A stretch of DNA of 64,000 nt, taken from contig BPKO01000008.1 in assembly GCA_026005175.1 (NCBI GenBank), positions 62,001-126,000 on the forward strand, written 5' to 3'. Below, piece by piece: positions 18,952 to 27,827 of this stretch. Numbering within the stretch: the stretch's first letter is position 1; the number at the start of each line of letters is the position of its first letter. Origin of the DNA: Candidatus Tectimicrobiota bacterium. Its GTDB lineage: Bacteria > Tectomicrobia > Entotheonellia > Entotheonellales > Entotheonellaceae. Under the pieces are notes generated by a model. It made no database searches, was not told where the DNA came from, and saw nothing but the letters and a program-made list of their open reading frames with translations. The translations under genes were made by a program, and so were the position numbers.

Positions 18952-20982
18952 ATGGGCGAGCTGCGGCGCACCGTGCGCACCATGTGCCCGATGAACTGCC
19001 ACCCCACCCTCTGCGGCATGCTCGTCACGGTCGAAGACGGCCGCCTGCTGGAGATCCGGGGCGATCGCGACAACCCCGACAGCCAGGGCTTTCTCTGCGT
19101 GCGCGGCCAGGCTGCCGGCGAGATCTTGAGCAGTCCGGCCCGCCTGCGGCGGCCGCTGCTGCGCCGCCGGCTTGCGGATTCCTGGCGCGAGGTGAGCTGG
19201 GAAGAGGCCCTCGCGCTCATGGTACAGCGCATGCAGGCCGCCGGGCGCGAGGCGGTGGGCATCTGGGCCGGCCACGGGGCGCTGAGCACCAGCTACGGCA
19301 CGCGCATCGGCGCGCAGCTGCTGCGGCGCTTTGCCAACTTTTACGGCTGCCAGTGGTGGAACCCGACGATGATCTGCTGGGGGCTGGGGGCTTTTGGCCT
19401 GGGGTTGACCGGCGTGCTGGCCACCCACACCAAAGAGGACATGAGCGCGCACGCCCGGCTGATCCTTCTCTGGGGAGCCAACCTCACCAGCCAGCCCAAC
19501 ACCGCCCGCCACCTGGTGGCCGCCAAGCGGCGCGGCGCCTTCTTGGTGGCCATCGACGTGCGCCGCAGCGAAGCTGCCGACTTGGCGCACGAGGCCCTCT
19601 GCCTGCGCCCGGGCACGGACGCGGCGCTGGCCCTGGCGCTGATGCACGTGCTCATCGGCGAGGGACTGTACGACCGCGACTTCGTGGCGCGCCACACGGT
19701 GGGCTTTGCCGAGCTGGCAGCGCACGTGCAGGCGTTTTCTCCGGCCTGGGCGGAAGCGATCACTGGCGTGCCGGCCGCGCGCATCGTGGCCCTGGCGCGC
19801 CGCTACGCCACCACGCGGCCGGCGATGATCGTGCTGGGCGGCAGCTCGATGCACAAAGGCGCCAACGGCTGGCAGGCCAGCCGCGCCATCGCTTGCCTCC
19901 CTGCCCTCACCGGCAACCTGGGCATTCCCGGCGGCGGCTTTGGCCCGCGCCACGGCGCCGCCAGCCACGGCCAGGCCCTGGCCAGCATCACCGCCGAGGA
20001 CGTGCGCCCGCCGGGCAGGTACCTGCCCAACCAGATGGCCCGCCTCACCGCGGCGCTGCTGGAAGGGCAAGTGCGCGTGCTGTTGCTCTTTGGCACCAAC
20101 ATGCTCTCTTCCTTTGCCGCCGCCGGAGAGGTGGCCGCGGGACTGGCGCACGCCGACCTCGTGGTCTGCCACGACCTCTTTCTGAGCGACACGGCGCGGC
20201 GCTTTGCCCACCTCGTGCTGCCCGGCACCGCCTGGCTCGAAGAGCTGGGGTGCAAGATGACCAACACCCATCTCTACCTGATGGAGAAAGTCCTGGAGCC
20301 GCCACAGGAGGCGCGCCCGCTGGCCTGGGTCCTCAGGGCGCTGGCGGCACGCCTGGGACTGGAGGGGTTTTATCCCTGGCAGAGCGAAGAAGAGGTGATC
20401 AATGCCATTCTCGACCACCCCTGCACCGGCCACCTCACGGTGGCCGAGTTGCGTGCCCGGGGTGGCATAGCGCCGCTGCACGTGTCGCCCGTGGCCTACC
20501 CCGACCGCCGCTTCCCTACCCCCTCGGGCAAGGTGGAGTTTTACTCCCAGCGTGCCGCCGAGCTAGGCCTGCCGCCGCTGCCGATCTACGAACCGCCGCC
20601 GCCCTTGCCTTATCCCCTGACCTTGCAGCAGGGGCGCACCCTCACCCACTTCCACGCCTTTTATGACCACGGCCGCGCCTTGCCCACTCTGGCGCGGCTG
20701 GATCCCGAACCGCGGCTGTGGCTGTCGCCGGCCGACGCCGCGGCGCGCGGCCTGCGCGAGGGCGACCCAATCCGGGTGGTCAACGCGCGCGGGGTTTTCG
20801 CAGCGCGGGCGCAGGTGACGCCGCGCTTGCCTCCGGGCACGGCGTGGATCCGCGACGGGTGGGCCGGGCTGAACGAGCTGACCGACGGCGAGGCCTGTCT
20901 GCCCGACGCCGCCGTCGACCTCTTTGGCTTTGCCGCCGGGCAGGCGCGCTTTACCGCCCAGGTGGAGGTGGAAAAAGGCTGA
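18952..20982 (+). CDS. Molybdopterin-dependent oxidoreductase (DMSO reductase family)
   Basis: N-terminal MCPMNCHPTLC...CVRG Fe-S motif; RPGTDAALALALMHVLI; GGGFGPRHGAASHG; molybdopterin dinucleotide-binding C-term. Confidence 0.9.
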   Translation: MGELRRTVRTMCPMNCHPTLCGMLVTVEDGRLLEIRGDRDNPDSQGFLCVRGQAAGEILSSPARLRRPLLRRRLADSWREVSWEEALALMVQRMQAAGREAVGIWAGHGALSTSYGTRIGAQLLRRFANFYGCQWWNPTMICWGLGAFGLGLTGVLATHTKEDMSAHARLILLWGANLTSQPNTARHLVAAKRRGAFLVAIDVRRSEAADLAHEALCLRPGTDAALALALMHVLIGEGLYDRDFVARHTVGFAELAAHVQAFSPAWAEAITGVPAARIVALARRYATTRPAMIVLGGSSMHKGANGWQASRAIACLPALTGNLGIPGGGFGPRHGAASHGQALASITAEDVRPPGRYLPNQMARLTAALLEGQVRVLLLFGTNMLSSFAAAGEVAAGLAHADLVVCHDLFLSDTARRFAHLVLPGTAWLEELGCKMTNTHLYLMEKVLEPPQEARPLAWVLRALAARLGLEGFYPWQSEEEVINAILDHPCTGHLTVAELRARGGIAPLHVSPVAYPDRRFPTPSGKVEFYSQRAAELGLPPLPIYEPPPPLPYPLTLQQGRTLTHFHAFYDHGRALPTLARLDPEPRLWLSPADAAARGLREGDPIRVVNARGVFAARAQVTPRLPPGTAWIRDGWAGLNELTDGEACLPDAAVDLFGFAAGQARFTAQVEVEKG

Positions 20983-21795
20983 TCAGATCATGAAGTTCAT
21001 CTGCCGCACGATGGTTTCGCCCAGGGCGGTGTCGCCGCTGAGGCGCACCTTGCCTTGCTGCAGCACCCATTCTGGATCCCAGCGGCCGCAGCCCAGGCAG
21101 TTGAACGTCTCCACGTCCATGGTCAGGCGCACCGTGGGCGAGGCGGGGACGGTCTCCAGCGGCTTGGCCCGCCTTCCTTCCACGCCGATGGCCAGGGTGC
21201 GGCCGGCCGGCCCCGTCACCTCGAAGACCACCGTCGTGCCGTCAGGGGCCTGCGCCTTCTTGCCCACCACGTACGGCATGGCCAGGGCGATGCGGCCCAC
21301 GGCGTGCTCGGCCACTGGCCCCTCCAGGTGGCCGGGGCGCCCTACGGCGCGGCGCATATCCTGCTCGTGCACCCAGCAATCAAAAATGCGGATCTCCAGG
21401 AAATCCCGCACCGTTCCCGGCCCCACCGGCGTCTGCGTGGGGGCGGCAAAGTCCTCCGGGGTCATGGCCCGCAGCCGGCGCAGGCGCTCTCCGGTCACCT
21501 CACGGAACTCGGCCAGCACTTCCGCGCCGCGGCGCGAGCGGCGCCAGTCCACCTGGATCTCGTTGCGTCGGGCGATGTCGTTTTTCACGTGGCTCATGTC
21601 CTGCGGCGTGTGCTCTGGCGCCGGCCGCCCCAGCAGGGTGGCCTCGGTGCCCACGATGTGGGACAGGTGGTCCTGCACCGACCACTTGGGGCAGTCGGTA
21701 GGCCGCTTCCACTCCTCCTCGCTCAGCGTCGCCCCCAGTTCTTCGAGCGAGCGCCACACGCGCTCCAGCTTGTCCACCAGCGCCTGATCGCTCAT
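20983..21795 (-). CDS. Maleylpyruvate isomerase family / DinB-like domain protein
   Basis: TDCPKWSVQDHLSHIVGTEATLLG, RIFDCWVHEQDMRRAVGRPGHLEGPVAEHAVGRI. Confidence 0.75.
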   Translation of the reverse strand: MSDQALVDKLERVWRSLEELGATLSEEEWKRPTDCPKWSVQDHLSHIVGTEATLLGRPAPEHTPQDMSHVKNDIARRNEIQVDWRRSRRGAEVLAEFREVTGERLRRLRAMTPEDFAAPTQTPVGPGTVRDFLEIRIFDCWVHEQDMRRAVGRPGHLEGPVAEHAVGRIALAMPYVVGKKAQAPDGTTVVFEVTGPAGRTLAIGVEGRRAKPLETVPASPTVRLTMDVETFNCLGCGRWDPEWVLQQGKVRLSGDTALGETIVRQMNFMI

Positions 21796-21903
21796 TTTCT
21801 CTCTCCTCTGCACGGATGCCGGTCACGCCTCGCCGGGCTCGGGCAACGTCACTTCAAAACCGCGAAACCGTCCGCTGCGCATCGCCTCGCTTCTTGCTGG
21901 CGA

Positions 21904-22284
21904 TCAGAGCGGCCGCCGCCCGCGCAGCTTGCGCAGGATCTTGGCGTGGTACTGCCGGTGCGCGGCGCCACGCACGCGGCGCTCCATCATGATGTTGTAA
22001 CGCAGGATCTTGTCGTTGAGCTCCACCTGCAGCTCCTGGCGGGTTTCTTCGTCGTAGCAGGCGTTGAGCAAGTCCTGCAGGGTAAGGATCTCCTTGCGCA
22101 GCTGCAGCTCTTCGGGCAGCACGCCGGCGTTTTTGAGCAGGCGGTAGGCCATGCGCAGGTCCTCGGGGACGCTCGAGAGGTCCTCGGGAATGACGGGAAT
22201 GCCGTGGAAGGGCAGGTTGTCGAACTCCCCGCGCTCCATAGCCTCGCGGATCTTCTGCTCGGCGATTTTGGCAAAGATGTCCAT
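21904..22284 (-). CDS. DUF1992 (DnaJ-homologue-domain) protein
   Basis: IAEQKIREAMERGEFDNLPFHGIPV...DLRMAYRLLKNAGVLPEELQLRKEI. Confidence 0.8.
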   Translation of the reverse strand: MDIFAKIAEQKIREAMERGEFDNLPFHGIPVIPEDLSSVPEDLRMAYRLLKNAGVLPEELQLRKEILTLQDLLNACYDEETRQELQVELNDKILRYNIMMERRVRGAAHRQYHAKILRKLRGRRPL

Positions 22285-22372
22285 GCCCCGTCCTTTCTGG
22301 CAAGCCGTGTGCCCTAGTTTCGCCCACCTCTCCCGCTCATGCAAGCCTTTTGTGTGCCGCCGCCGCGGCCGG

Positions 22373-22402
22373 TTGACTCCGGCGTCAGGGGCAAGCTATA
22401 GT
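22373..22402 (+). promoter_or_regulatory. Putative sigma70 promoter TTGACT-N18-TATAGT upstream of the sdh-like operon
   Basis: TTGACT 22373-22378, TATAGT 22397-22402, 35 nt before ATG 22437. Confidence 0.55.
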
Positions 22403-22436
22403 CAGAGGCAGGCCCCTCGTGCCGGGACGCGAAACC

Positions 22437-24185
22437 ATGACCTTGCCCGCTTACGAGACGCTGACCACCGACATCCTTATCCTGGGCAGCGGCGGCGCCG
22501 GCCTGCTTGCCGCCCTGCACGCCCACGACGCCCAGCCTCGCGCCTCGATCCACATCCTGGTCAAGGGCCTGCTGGGCAAGTCTGGCTGCACGCGCATGGT
22601 GCAGGGTGGCTACAACGCCGTGCTGCACCCCCAGGACTCCCTGGAGCTGCACTTTCGCGACACCCTGGCCGGGGGGGCGTACTTGAACGACCAGGAGCTG
22701 GCCTGGACCCTGGTGGCGCAGGCGCCCGAGCGCATCCGCGAGCTGGAAAGCCGCTTTGGGTGCTTTTTTGACCGCAACCCTGATGGCACCCTGCACCAGA
22801 AGCCCTTTGCCGGGCAGTCCTTTGACCGCACCGTGCACCGCGGCGACCTCACCGGCATCGAGATCATGAACCGCCTCGCAGAGCAGGTGCTGCGCCACGG
22901 CCTTCCCACCCTGGAGGACCACCGTGCCCTGGCGCTGCTGCCCAGCGCCGACGGCGGCGGCGTTGCCGGGGCGCTGTGCCTCGACGTGCGGCGCGGCACT
23001 TTCCTGGTCATCCGCGCCAAAGCCACGCTGCTGGCCACCGGCGGCGGCCCCACGATGTACAAAATCACCGCCGCCTCGGCAGAAAAGACCGTCGACGGCC
23101 TGGCCATGGCCTTTCGTGCCGGTGCCCGCCTGGTGGACATGGAGATGGTGCAGTTTCACCCCACCGGCTTGCTGGTAGGCGAGTCGGGAATGAGCGGCAC
23201 GGTGCTCGAAGAGGGGTTGCGCGGCGCCGGCGGCCACCTGCTCAACGGCCGCGGCGAGCGCTTCATGGCCAAGTACGACCCGCAGCGCCTGGAGCGCTCC
23301 ACGCGCGACATCGTGGCGCGCAGCGCCTATCTGGAAATCATGGCCGGGCGCGGCACGCCGCACGGCGGCGTGTACCTCGACGTCTCGCACCTGGGCGCGG
23401 CGTTCGTGGAGCAGCACTTCCCGGGCATGGTGGCGCGCTGCCGCGACATGGGCTTTGACCTGGCGCGCGAGCCGGTCGAAGTCTCGCCCACCGCGCACTA
23501 CCTCATGGGCGGGGTGAAAATCGACACGGCTTGCCGCAGCAACCTCGAAGGGCTCTTCGTGGCCGGCGAGGACGCCGGAGGCGTGCACGGCGCCAACCGC
23601 CTGGGCGGCAACGGCGTGGCCTGCTCCACCGTCTTTGGGGGAATTGCCGGCGACAGCATGGCGGCCTACCTTGCCGGCCGGGCACTGCCGCCCCTTGACG
23701 AGGCGCAGGTGCGCGCTGCCCTGGCGTGGGCGGTGGCGCCCTTTGCCGCCGCTGGAGAGGAAGACGTCTACGCCTTGCGCGACGAGCTCAAGGCGCTGAT
23801 GTGGGAAAAGGCGGGGCTGGTGCGCCACGCGAGCGACCTCAAGGCGGCGCAGGAAGCCTTAGCGCACTTGCGGTGGCGTGCTGCGCGCGTGCGCGTGCAC
23901 GGCACGCCGCGCCTCAACCTGGAGTGGCAGGAGTGGCTGAACCTCGACAGCCTGCTCACCGTTTCTGACCTCATCGTGGCCAGCGCCCTGGAGCGACAAG
24001 AAAGCCGGGGGTCGCACTACCGCAGCGACTACCCGCACCCGGACGACGGCCAGCTCTACAACGTCTACGTGCAGCGCGAGGGCGAAGCCTGGCGCCTGTG
24101 GCGCCAGCCGGTGGTTTTTTCCCGCCTCAAGCCGCCGGCCACGGGCACGCCCGAAAGGGCTTACTTGGCGCAGGAGGGGGAGTGA
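22437..24185 (+). CDS. Succinate dehydrogenase/fumarate reductase flavoprotein subunit-like
   Basis: ILGSGGAGLLAALHA, QFHPTGLL, EEGLRGAGGHLLNGRGERFM, HYLMGGVKID, GLFVAGEDAGGVHGANRLGGN. Confidence 0.9.
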   Translation: MTLPAYETLTTDILILGSGGAGLLAALHAHDAQPRASIHILVKGLLGKSGCTRMVQGGYNAVLHPQDSLELHFRDTLAGGAYLNDQELAWTLVAQAPERIRELESRFGCFFDRNPDGTLHQKPFAGQSFDRTVHRGDLTGIEIMNRLAEQVLRHGLPTLEDHRALALLPSADGGGVAGALCLDVRRGTFLVIRAKATLLATGGGPTMYKITAASAEKTVDGLAMAFRAGARLVDMEMVQFHPTGLLVGESGMSGTVLEEGLRGAGGHLLNGRGERFMAKYDPQRLERSTRDIVARSAYLEIMAGRGTPHGGVYLDVSHLGAAFVEQHFPGMVARCRDMGFDLAREPVEVSPTAHYLMGGVKIDTACRSNLEGLFVAGEDAGGVHGANRLGGNGVACSTVFGGIAGDSMAAYLAGRALPPLDEAQVRAALAWAVAPFAAAGEEDVYALRDELKALMWEKAGLVRHASDLKAAQEALAHLRWRAARVRVHGTPRLNLEWQEWLNLDSLLTVSDLIVASALERQESRGSHYRSDYPHPDDGQLYNVYVQREGEAWRLWRQPVVFSRLKPPATGTPERAYLAQEGE

Positions 24186-24481
24186 TGGCCAGGCCCTCCT
24201 TGCCGGCCAGCGGCAAGCCGGCTTACCTGGGCATGTGGACCTGGCTGGTGCAGCGCCTGGCGTCGCTGGCCTTGCTGGTGCTGCTGCCCTGGCACTGGCT
24301 CAACCCTTACTTGCGGCCGGTGCGCATCGCCGTTTTGGCCCTCGTGCTCTTGCACGCCATGGCCGGCATCCGCGTCATGCTCCTCGACCTGGGCTTTGGC
24401 GAGCGCTGGCAGCGCGGCCTGGTGTGGCTGCTGGCTGCCCTGGGGGCCGGGCTGTTTTTCTTCTTCGTGCAGTTTGCCTGA
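24185..24481 (+). CDS. Small membrane anchor subunit of SDH/FRD-like complex
   Basis: 98 aa, about three hydrophobic segments, between flavoprotein and Fe-S genes with start/stop overlap. Confidence 0.65.
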   Translation: MARPSLPASGKPAYLGMWTWLVQRLASLALLVLLPWHWLNPYLRPVRIAVLALVLLHAMAGIRVMLLDLGFGERWQRGLVWLLAALGAGLFFFFVQFA

Positions 24482-24488
24482 GGGCGCC

Positions 24489-25235
24489 ATGGAGTGGCTG
24501 GTGGAGGTTTACCGCTACGATCCCGCGCAGGACACGGCGGGGCGGCTGGTCACGTACCGGGTGCCGGCGCGGGAGAAGCTGACCGTGCTCGACGCCCTGC
24601 TGTACATCCAGCGCCACCACGACCGCTCGCTGGCCTTTCGCTACGCCTGCCGCCTGGGCATGTGCGGCACCTGCACGGTGATGGTCAACGGCATTCCGCG
24701 CTGGGCCTGCCGCACCTCGCTGGCCCGCCTGAAGGGGCCGCGGCTGCGCATCACTCCCTTGCGCCACCTGCCGGTCATCAAAGACGTGCTCGTTGACTTT
24801 ACCCCCTTTATGGACAAGTACCGCGCCGCCATGGGCTACTTTGTTCCGGCTGGGGAGGCGGCTGCGCCGGTGCGCCTGGCCCCGCAGGGGCGCGAGCGGC
24901 AGACCATCGACCCGCACCTTCAGTGCATCACCTGCGGCGCCTGCTACGCGGCGTGCACCATGCTGGCGCAAGACCCGCAGTACCTGGGGCCGGCGGCGCT
25001 CAACCGCGCCTTTACCCTGGTGCACGACTCCCGCGACGGGGCGCGGGCGGCGCGCCTGGCCGCCGTGGGCGGCGAGCACGGCTGCTGGCGCTGCCACACC
25101 CTGGCCAACTGCACCGAGGTCTGCCCCTTGCAGCTGCGTCCCTCGCGTGCCATCCAGGGGCTCAAGCGGGCCATTGTTAGCGACTGGCTGCGCCGGGCGC
25201 TGTTCCCCAGCCAGCAGCGGGAGGAAGACCGATGA
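24489..25235 (+). CDS. sdhB: Succinate dehydrogenase/fumarate reductase iron-sulfur subunit
   Basis: 2Fe-2S motif CRLGMCGTC...C; C-terminal CITCGACYAAC and CHTLANCTEVCP. Confidence 0.9.
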   Translation: MEWLVEVYRYDPAQDTAGRLVTYRVPAREKLTVLDALLYIQRHHDRSLAFRYACRLGMCGTCTVMVNGIPRWACRTSLARLKGPRLRITPLRHLPVIKDVLVDFTPFMDKYRAAMGYFVPAGEAAAPVRLAPQGRERQTIDPHLQCITCGACYAACTMLAQDPQYLGPAALNRAFTLVHDSRDGARAARLAAVGGEHGCWRCHTLANCTEVCPLQLRPSRAIQGLKRAIVSDWLRRALFPSQQREEDR

Positions 25236-26162
25236 TCCGCACGGCCACCATTTACCAAGCGGCCTGCGAGCTGCACCGCCTGGCAGCGATCAAGATCCCG
25301 GAAGACGTGCGCCGGGCCGTGGCGCGCATGCACGAGCGCGAAACCCATCAGCTGGCCAAGTACGTCCTGGGGCAGATCGTGCAGAACTACGAGCTGGCTA
25401 TTGCCGAGCAGCGCCCCATGTGTGCCGATACCGGTCTGCCGCGCTTTTACGCCAAGGTGGGCAACGAGGCCCCGCATCGAGGGCGGCATGGTGGCCCTGG
25501 AGCGGGCGCTGCGCCAGGCCACGGCCGATGCCACCGCCGCCATTCCCCTGCGCCCCAACCGCGTGCACCCGCTGACGCGTAAGGACCCCAACAACAACGT
25601 CGGCGTGCACGCCCCCACGGTGGACTACAGCTTCGAGCCCGACGCCGACTGGCTCGACCTCACCGTGGTGCACAAGGGCGGGCTATTTGGCGGCGACTAC
25701 CGCATGCTCTTTCCGGCCGACGGCCTTGACGGCATCAAGCGCTTTTTCCTCGACAGCATCAGCGAGTTCTTCCGCCGCGGCATGGCCTGCCAGCCGCTGG
25801 TGGTGGGGCTGGGCATCGGCGGCACCAAAGACGTCTGCGTGCGCCTGGCCAAAGAAGCGGCCTGCCTGCGCCTGGTGGGCGACCGCCATCCCGACCCGGA
25901 CATCGCCGCCCTGGAAGAGGAACTGCTGGCGCTGGGCAACGCCACCGGCTTTGGCGCCATGGGCTTTCCTGGCGACAGCAGCATCATGGACGTGCACGTC
26001 GAAATTGCTTACACCCACACCGGGGGCATGCCGGTGGCCATCCAGCAGTTCTGCTTTGCCCACCGGCGCATGAGCGCCCGCATCGACGCCGACAACCGCG
26101 TCACGTACCGCGAAGATCCGCAGTGGTTCACCCCCTACTACCGCCGCGACGGCATTGCCTGA
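25232..26162 (+). CDS. Fumarate hydratase class I, alpha (N-terminal) subunit, interrupted by +1 indel at ~25470-25473
   Basis: QRPMCADTGLPRFYAKVGNEA | RIEGGMVALERAL...NNNVGVHAP; KGGLFGGDYRML; GIGGTKDVCVRLAKEA. Confidence 0.88.
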
Positions 26163-26174
26163 AGGAGCGCCGCC

Positions 26175-26855
26175 ATGACCCAGGCCACCCCGCCCGGTAT
26201 GCGCGAAGTGCACCTGCAGCTGCCCCTGAGCGAGGAGAGCGTGCGGGCCTTGCAGCTTGGCGACGCCGTCTTCCTCAGCGGGCTGCTCTTTACCGGCCGC
26301 GAGGGCGTGTACCGGCAGCTTTTTGAGCGCGGCCTTGCCCCGCCGCTTGACCTGCGCACCTGCAACGTCAACTTTCACTGCTCTCCGGCGGTGAGCGAGG
26401 TGGCGCCCGGGCAGTACCGCATGCCCTCGGTAACCGCCACCGCCAGCTTCCGCTTTGCCAAGTACGTGCCGCTGCTGCTCGAGCGCTACGGCGTGCGCGC
26501 CATCATCGGCAAAGGCGGCATGCAGCCGGAGGTGTACGAGAGCGCCTTTCGCCGCTTTGGCGCCGTTTACCTCACCACCGTGGGGTACGGCCTGGGCGCC
26601 ACGTACGGCAAAGGCATCCGCCGCGTCAAGGACGTCTTCTGGAAAGAGGAGCTCGGCCTGGCGCAGGCGCTGTGGGTGCTGGAGGTAGAAAACCTGGGGC
26701 CGTTTCTTGTGGAATGCGACGCCGAAGGGCGCAGTCTTTTTGCCCGCGCCAACGCCGAGATCAACGCCCGGCTGCAGCACCTCTACGCCGGGCTGCCGCC
26801 GCCGGCCCTGCGGCGGCTCGGCGAGGTCACTTCCCCTACCGAGGAAGTGCTGTAG
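26175..26855 (+). CDS. Fumarate hydratase class I, beta (C-terminal) subunit
   Basis: LSEESVRALQLGDAVFLSGLLFTGREGVY, IIGKGGM, KDVFWKEELG. Confidence 0.88.
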   Translation: MTQATPPGMREVHLQLPLSEESVRALQLGDAVFLSGLLFTGREGVYRQLFERGLAPPLDLRTCNVNFHCSPAVSEVAPGQYRMPSVTATASFRFAKYVPLLLERYGVRAIIGKGGMQPEVYESAFRRFGAVYLTTVGYGLGATYGKGIRRVKDVFWKEELGLAQALWVLEVENLGPFLVECDAEGRSLFARANAEINARLQHLYAGLPPPALRRLGEVTSPTEEVL

Positions 26856-26912
26856 CTTTCCGGCCGCGCCCGAGCGCCAGCGTGCTATAATGGCGGCAGG
26901 AGGATTGCAGCC

Positions 26913-27806
26913 ATGCTGCTGTTCAATCCCTTACGCCTGCGAAACCGCCTCGTCGACAGTGGCATGCCCGTGGCGCAGGCCGAGGCACTGGCCGAGGTGC
27001 TCTGCGAGCCCGAAGTCACCGAGCTGGCGACCCGAAGCGACCTCACCGAAGTGCGCGGCGAGCTCCAGGGCCTGCGCAGCCAAATCCGGGAACTGCGCAC
27101 CGATCTCCAAGGGTTGCGCACCGAGGTCTACGGCCAAATTCAGGAACTACGGGCCGACGTCCAGGGTCAAATCCAAGGCCTGCGCACTGAGGTCCACGGT
27201 CAAATCCAGGAACTGCGTGCTGAGGTCCAGGGTCAATTCCAGGAACTGCGCGCTGAAAACCAAACCCTACGCGCTGATCTCCAAGGGCTGCGCACCGAGG
27301 TCTACGGCCAATTCCAGGAACTGCGCGCTGAAAACCAAACCCTACGCGCTGATCTCCAAGGCCTGCGCACTGAGGTCCACGGTCAAATCCAGGAACTGCG
27401 TGCTGAGGTCCAGGGTCAACTCCAGGAACTGCGCGCTGAAAACCAAAGCCTGCGCACCGAGCTCCAGGGCCTGCGCACCGACGTCCAGGGTCAATTCCAG
27501 GAACTGCGCGCTGAAAACCAAACCCTACGCGCCGAGCTGCATGGCCAAATCCAGGAGCTACGCACTGAAATGCGCACCGAGATGCAGCGCTTGCGCAACG
27601 AAAACCAGGAGCTGCGGACCGAAGTGCGCACCGAGCTCCAGAACCTACATAACGAAAACCAGGACTTGCGCACCGAAGTGCAGCGCGTCTTGCACGAACT
27701 GCGCGCGGAAATGGCCCGCACCGAAGCCCGCCTGATGCGCTGGATGATCGCCGGCGCCGCCCTGGGCGGCCTGGTGGGCAGCTTCGTGGGCAGCCTGGCG
27801 CGCTGA
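26913..27806 (+). CDS. DUF1640/CCDC90-like coiled-coil protein with C-terminal TM segment, built from 11- and 7-residue modules
   Basis: N-term VDSGMPVAQAEALAEVLCEPEVTELATRSDLTEVRGEL; repeated LRTEVxGQxQE / LRAENQT / LRADLQG; C-term MIAGAALGGLVGSFVGSLAR. Confidence 0.7.
   Translation: MLLFNPLRLRNRLVDSGMPVAQAEALAEVLCEPEVTELATRSDLTEVRGELQGLRSQIRELRTDLQGLRTEVYGQIQELRADVQGQIQGLRTEVHGQIQELRAEVQGQFQELRAENQTLRADLQGLRTEVYGQFQELRAENQTLRADLQGLRTEVHGQIQELRAEVQGQLQELRAENQSLRTELQGLRTDVQGQFQELRAENQTLRAELHGQIQELRTEMRTEMQRLRNENQELRTEVRTELQNLHNENQDLRTEVQRVLHELRAEMARTEARLMRWMIAGAALGGLVGSFVGSLAR
27180..27447 (+). repeat. Intragenic direct repeats in the coiled-coil gene (183-nt offset, with nested 75-nt offset)
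   Basis: ctgcgcactgaggtccacggtcaaatccaggaactgcgtgctgaggtccagggtcaa present near 27180 and 27363; caattccaggaactgcgcgctgaaaaccaaaccctacgcgctgatctccaagg near 27234 and 27309. Confidence 0.85.
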
Positions 27807-27827
27807 GGACTTGCGGAGAGGGGGCCG

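Noticed and set aside
22314-23828. 504-aa minus-strand ORF
   Set aside because: Antisense to the SDH/FRD flavoprotein.
27100-27700. CRISPR-like regular repeats
   Set aside because: Repeats are in-frame, have no unique spacers and encode heptad/hendecad coiled coil; no cas genes.
26707-27735. 342-aa alternate-frame ORF over the coiled-coil gene
   Set aside because: Repeats of 33- and 21-nt units keep every frame open; CAPxSTAKSRNC-type product is a by-product of the repeat.
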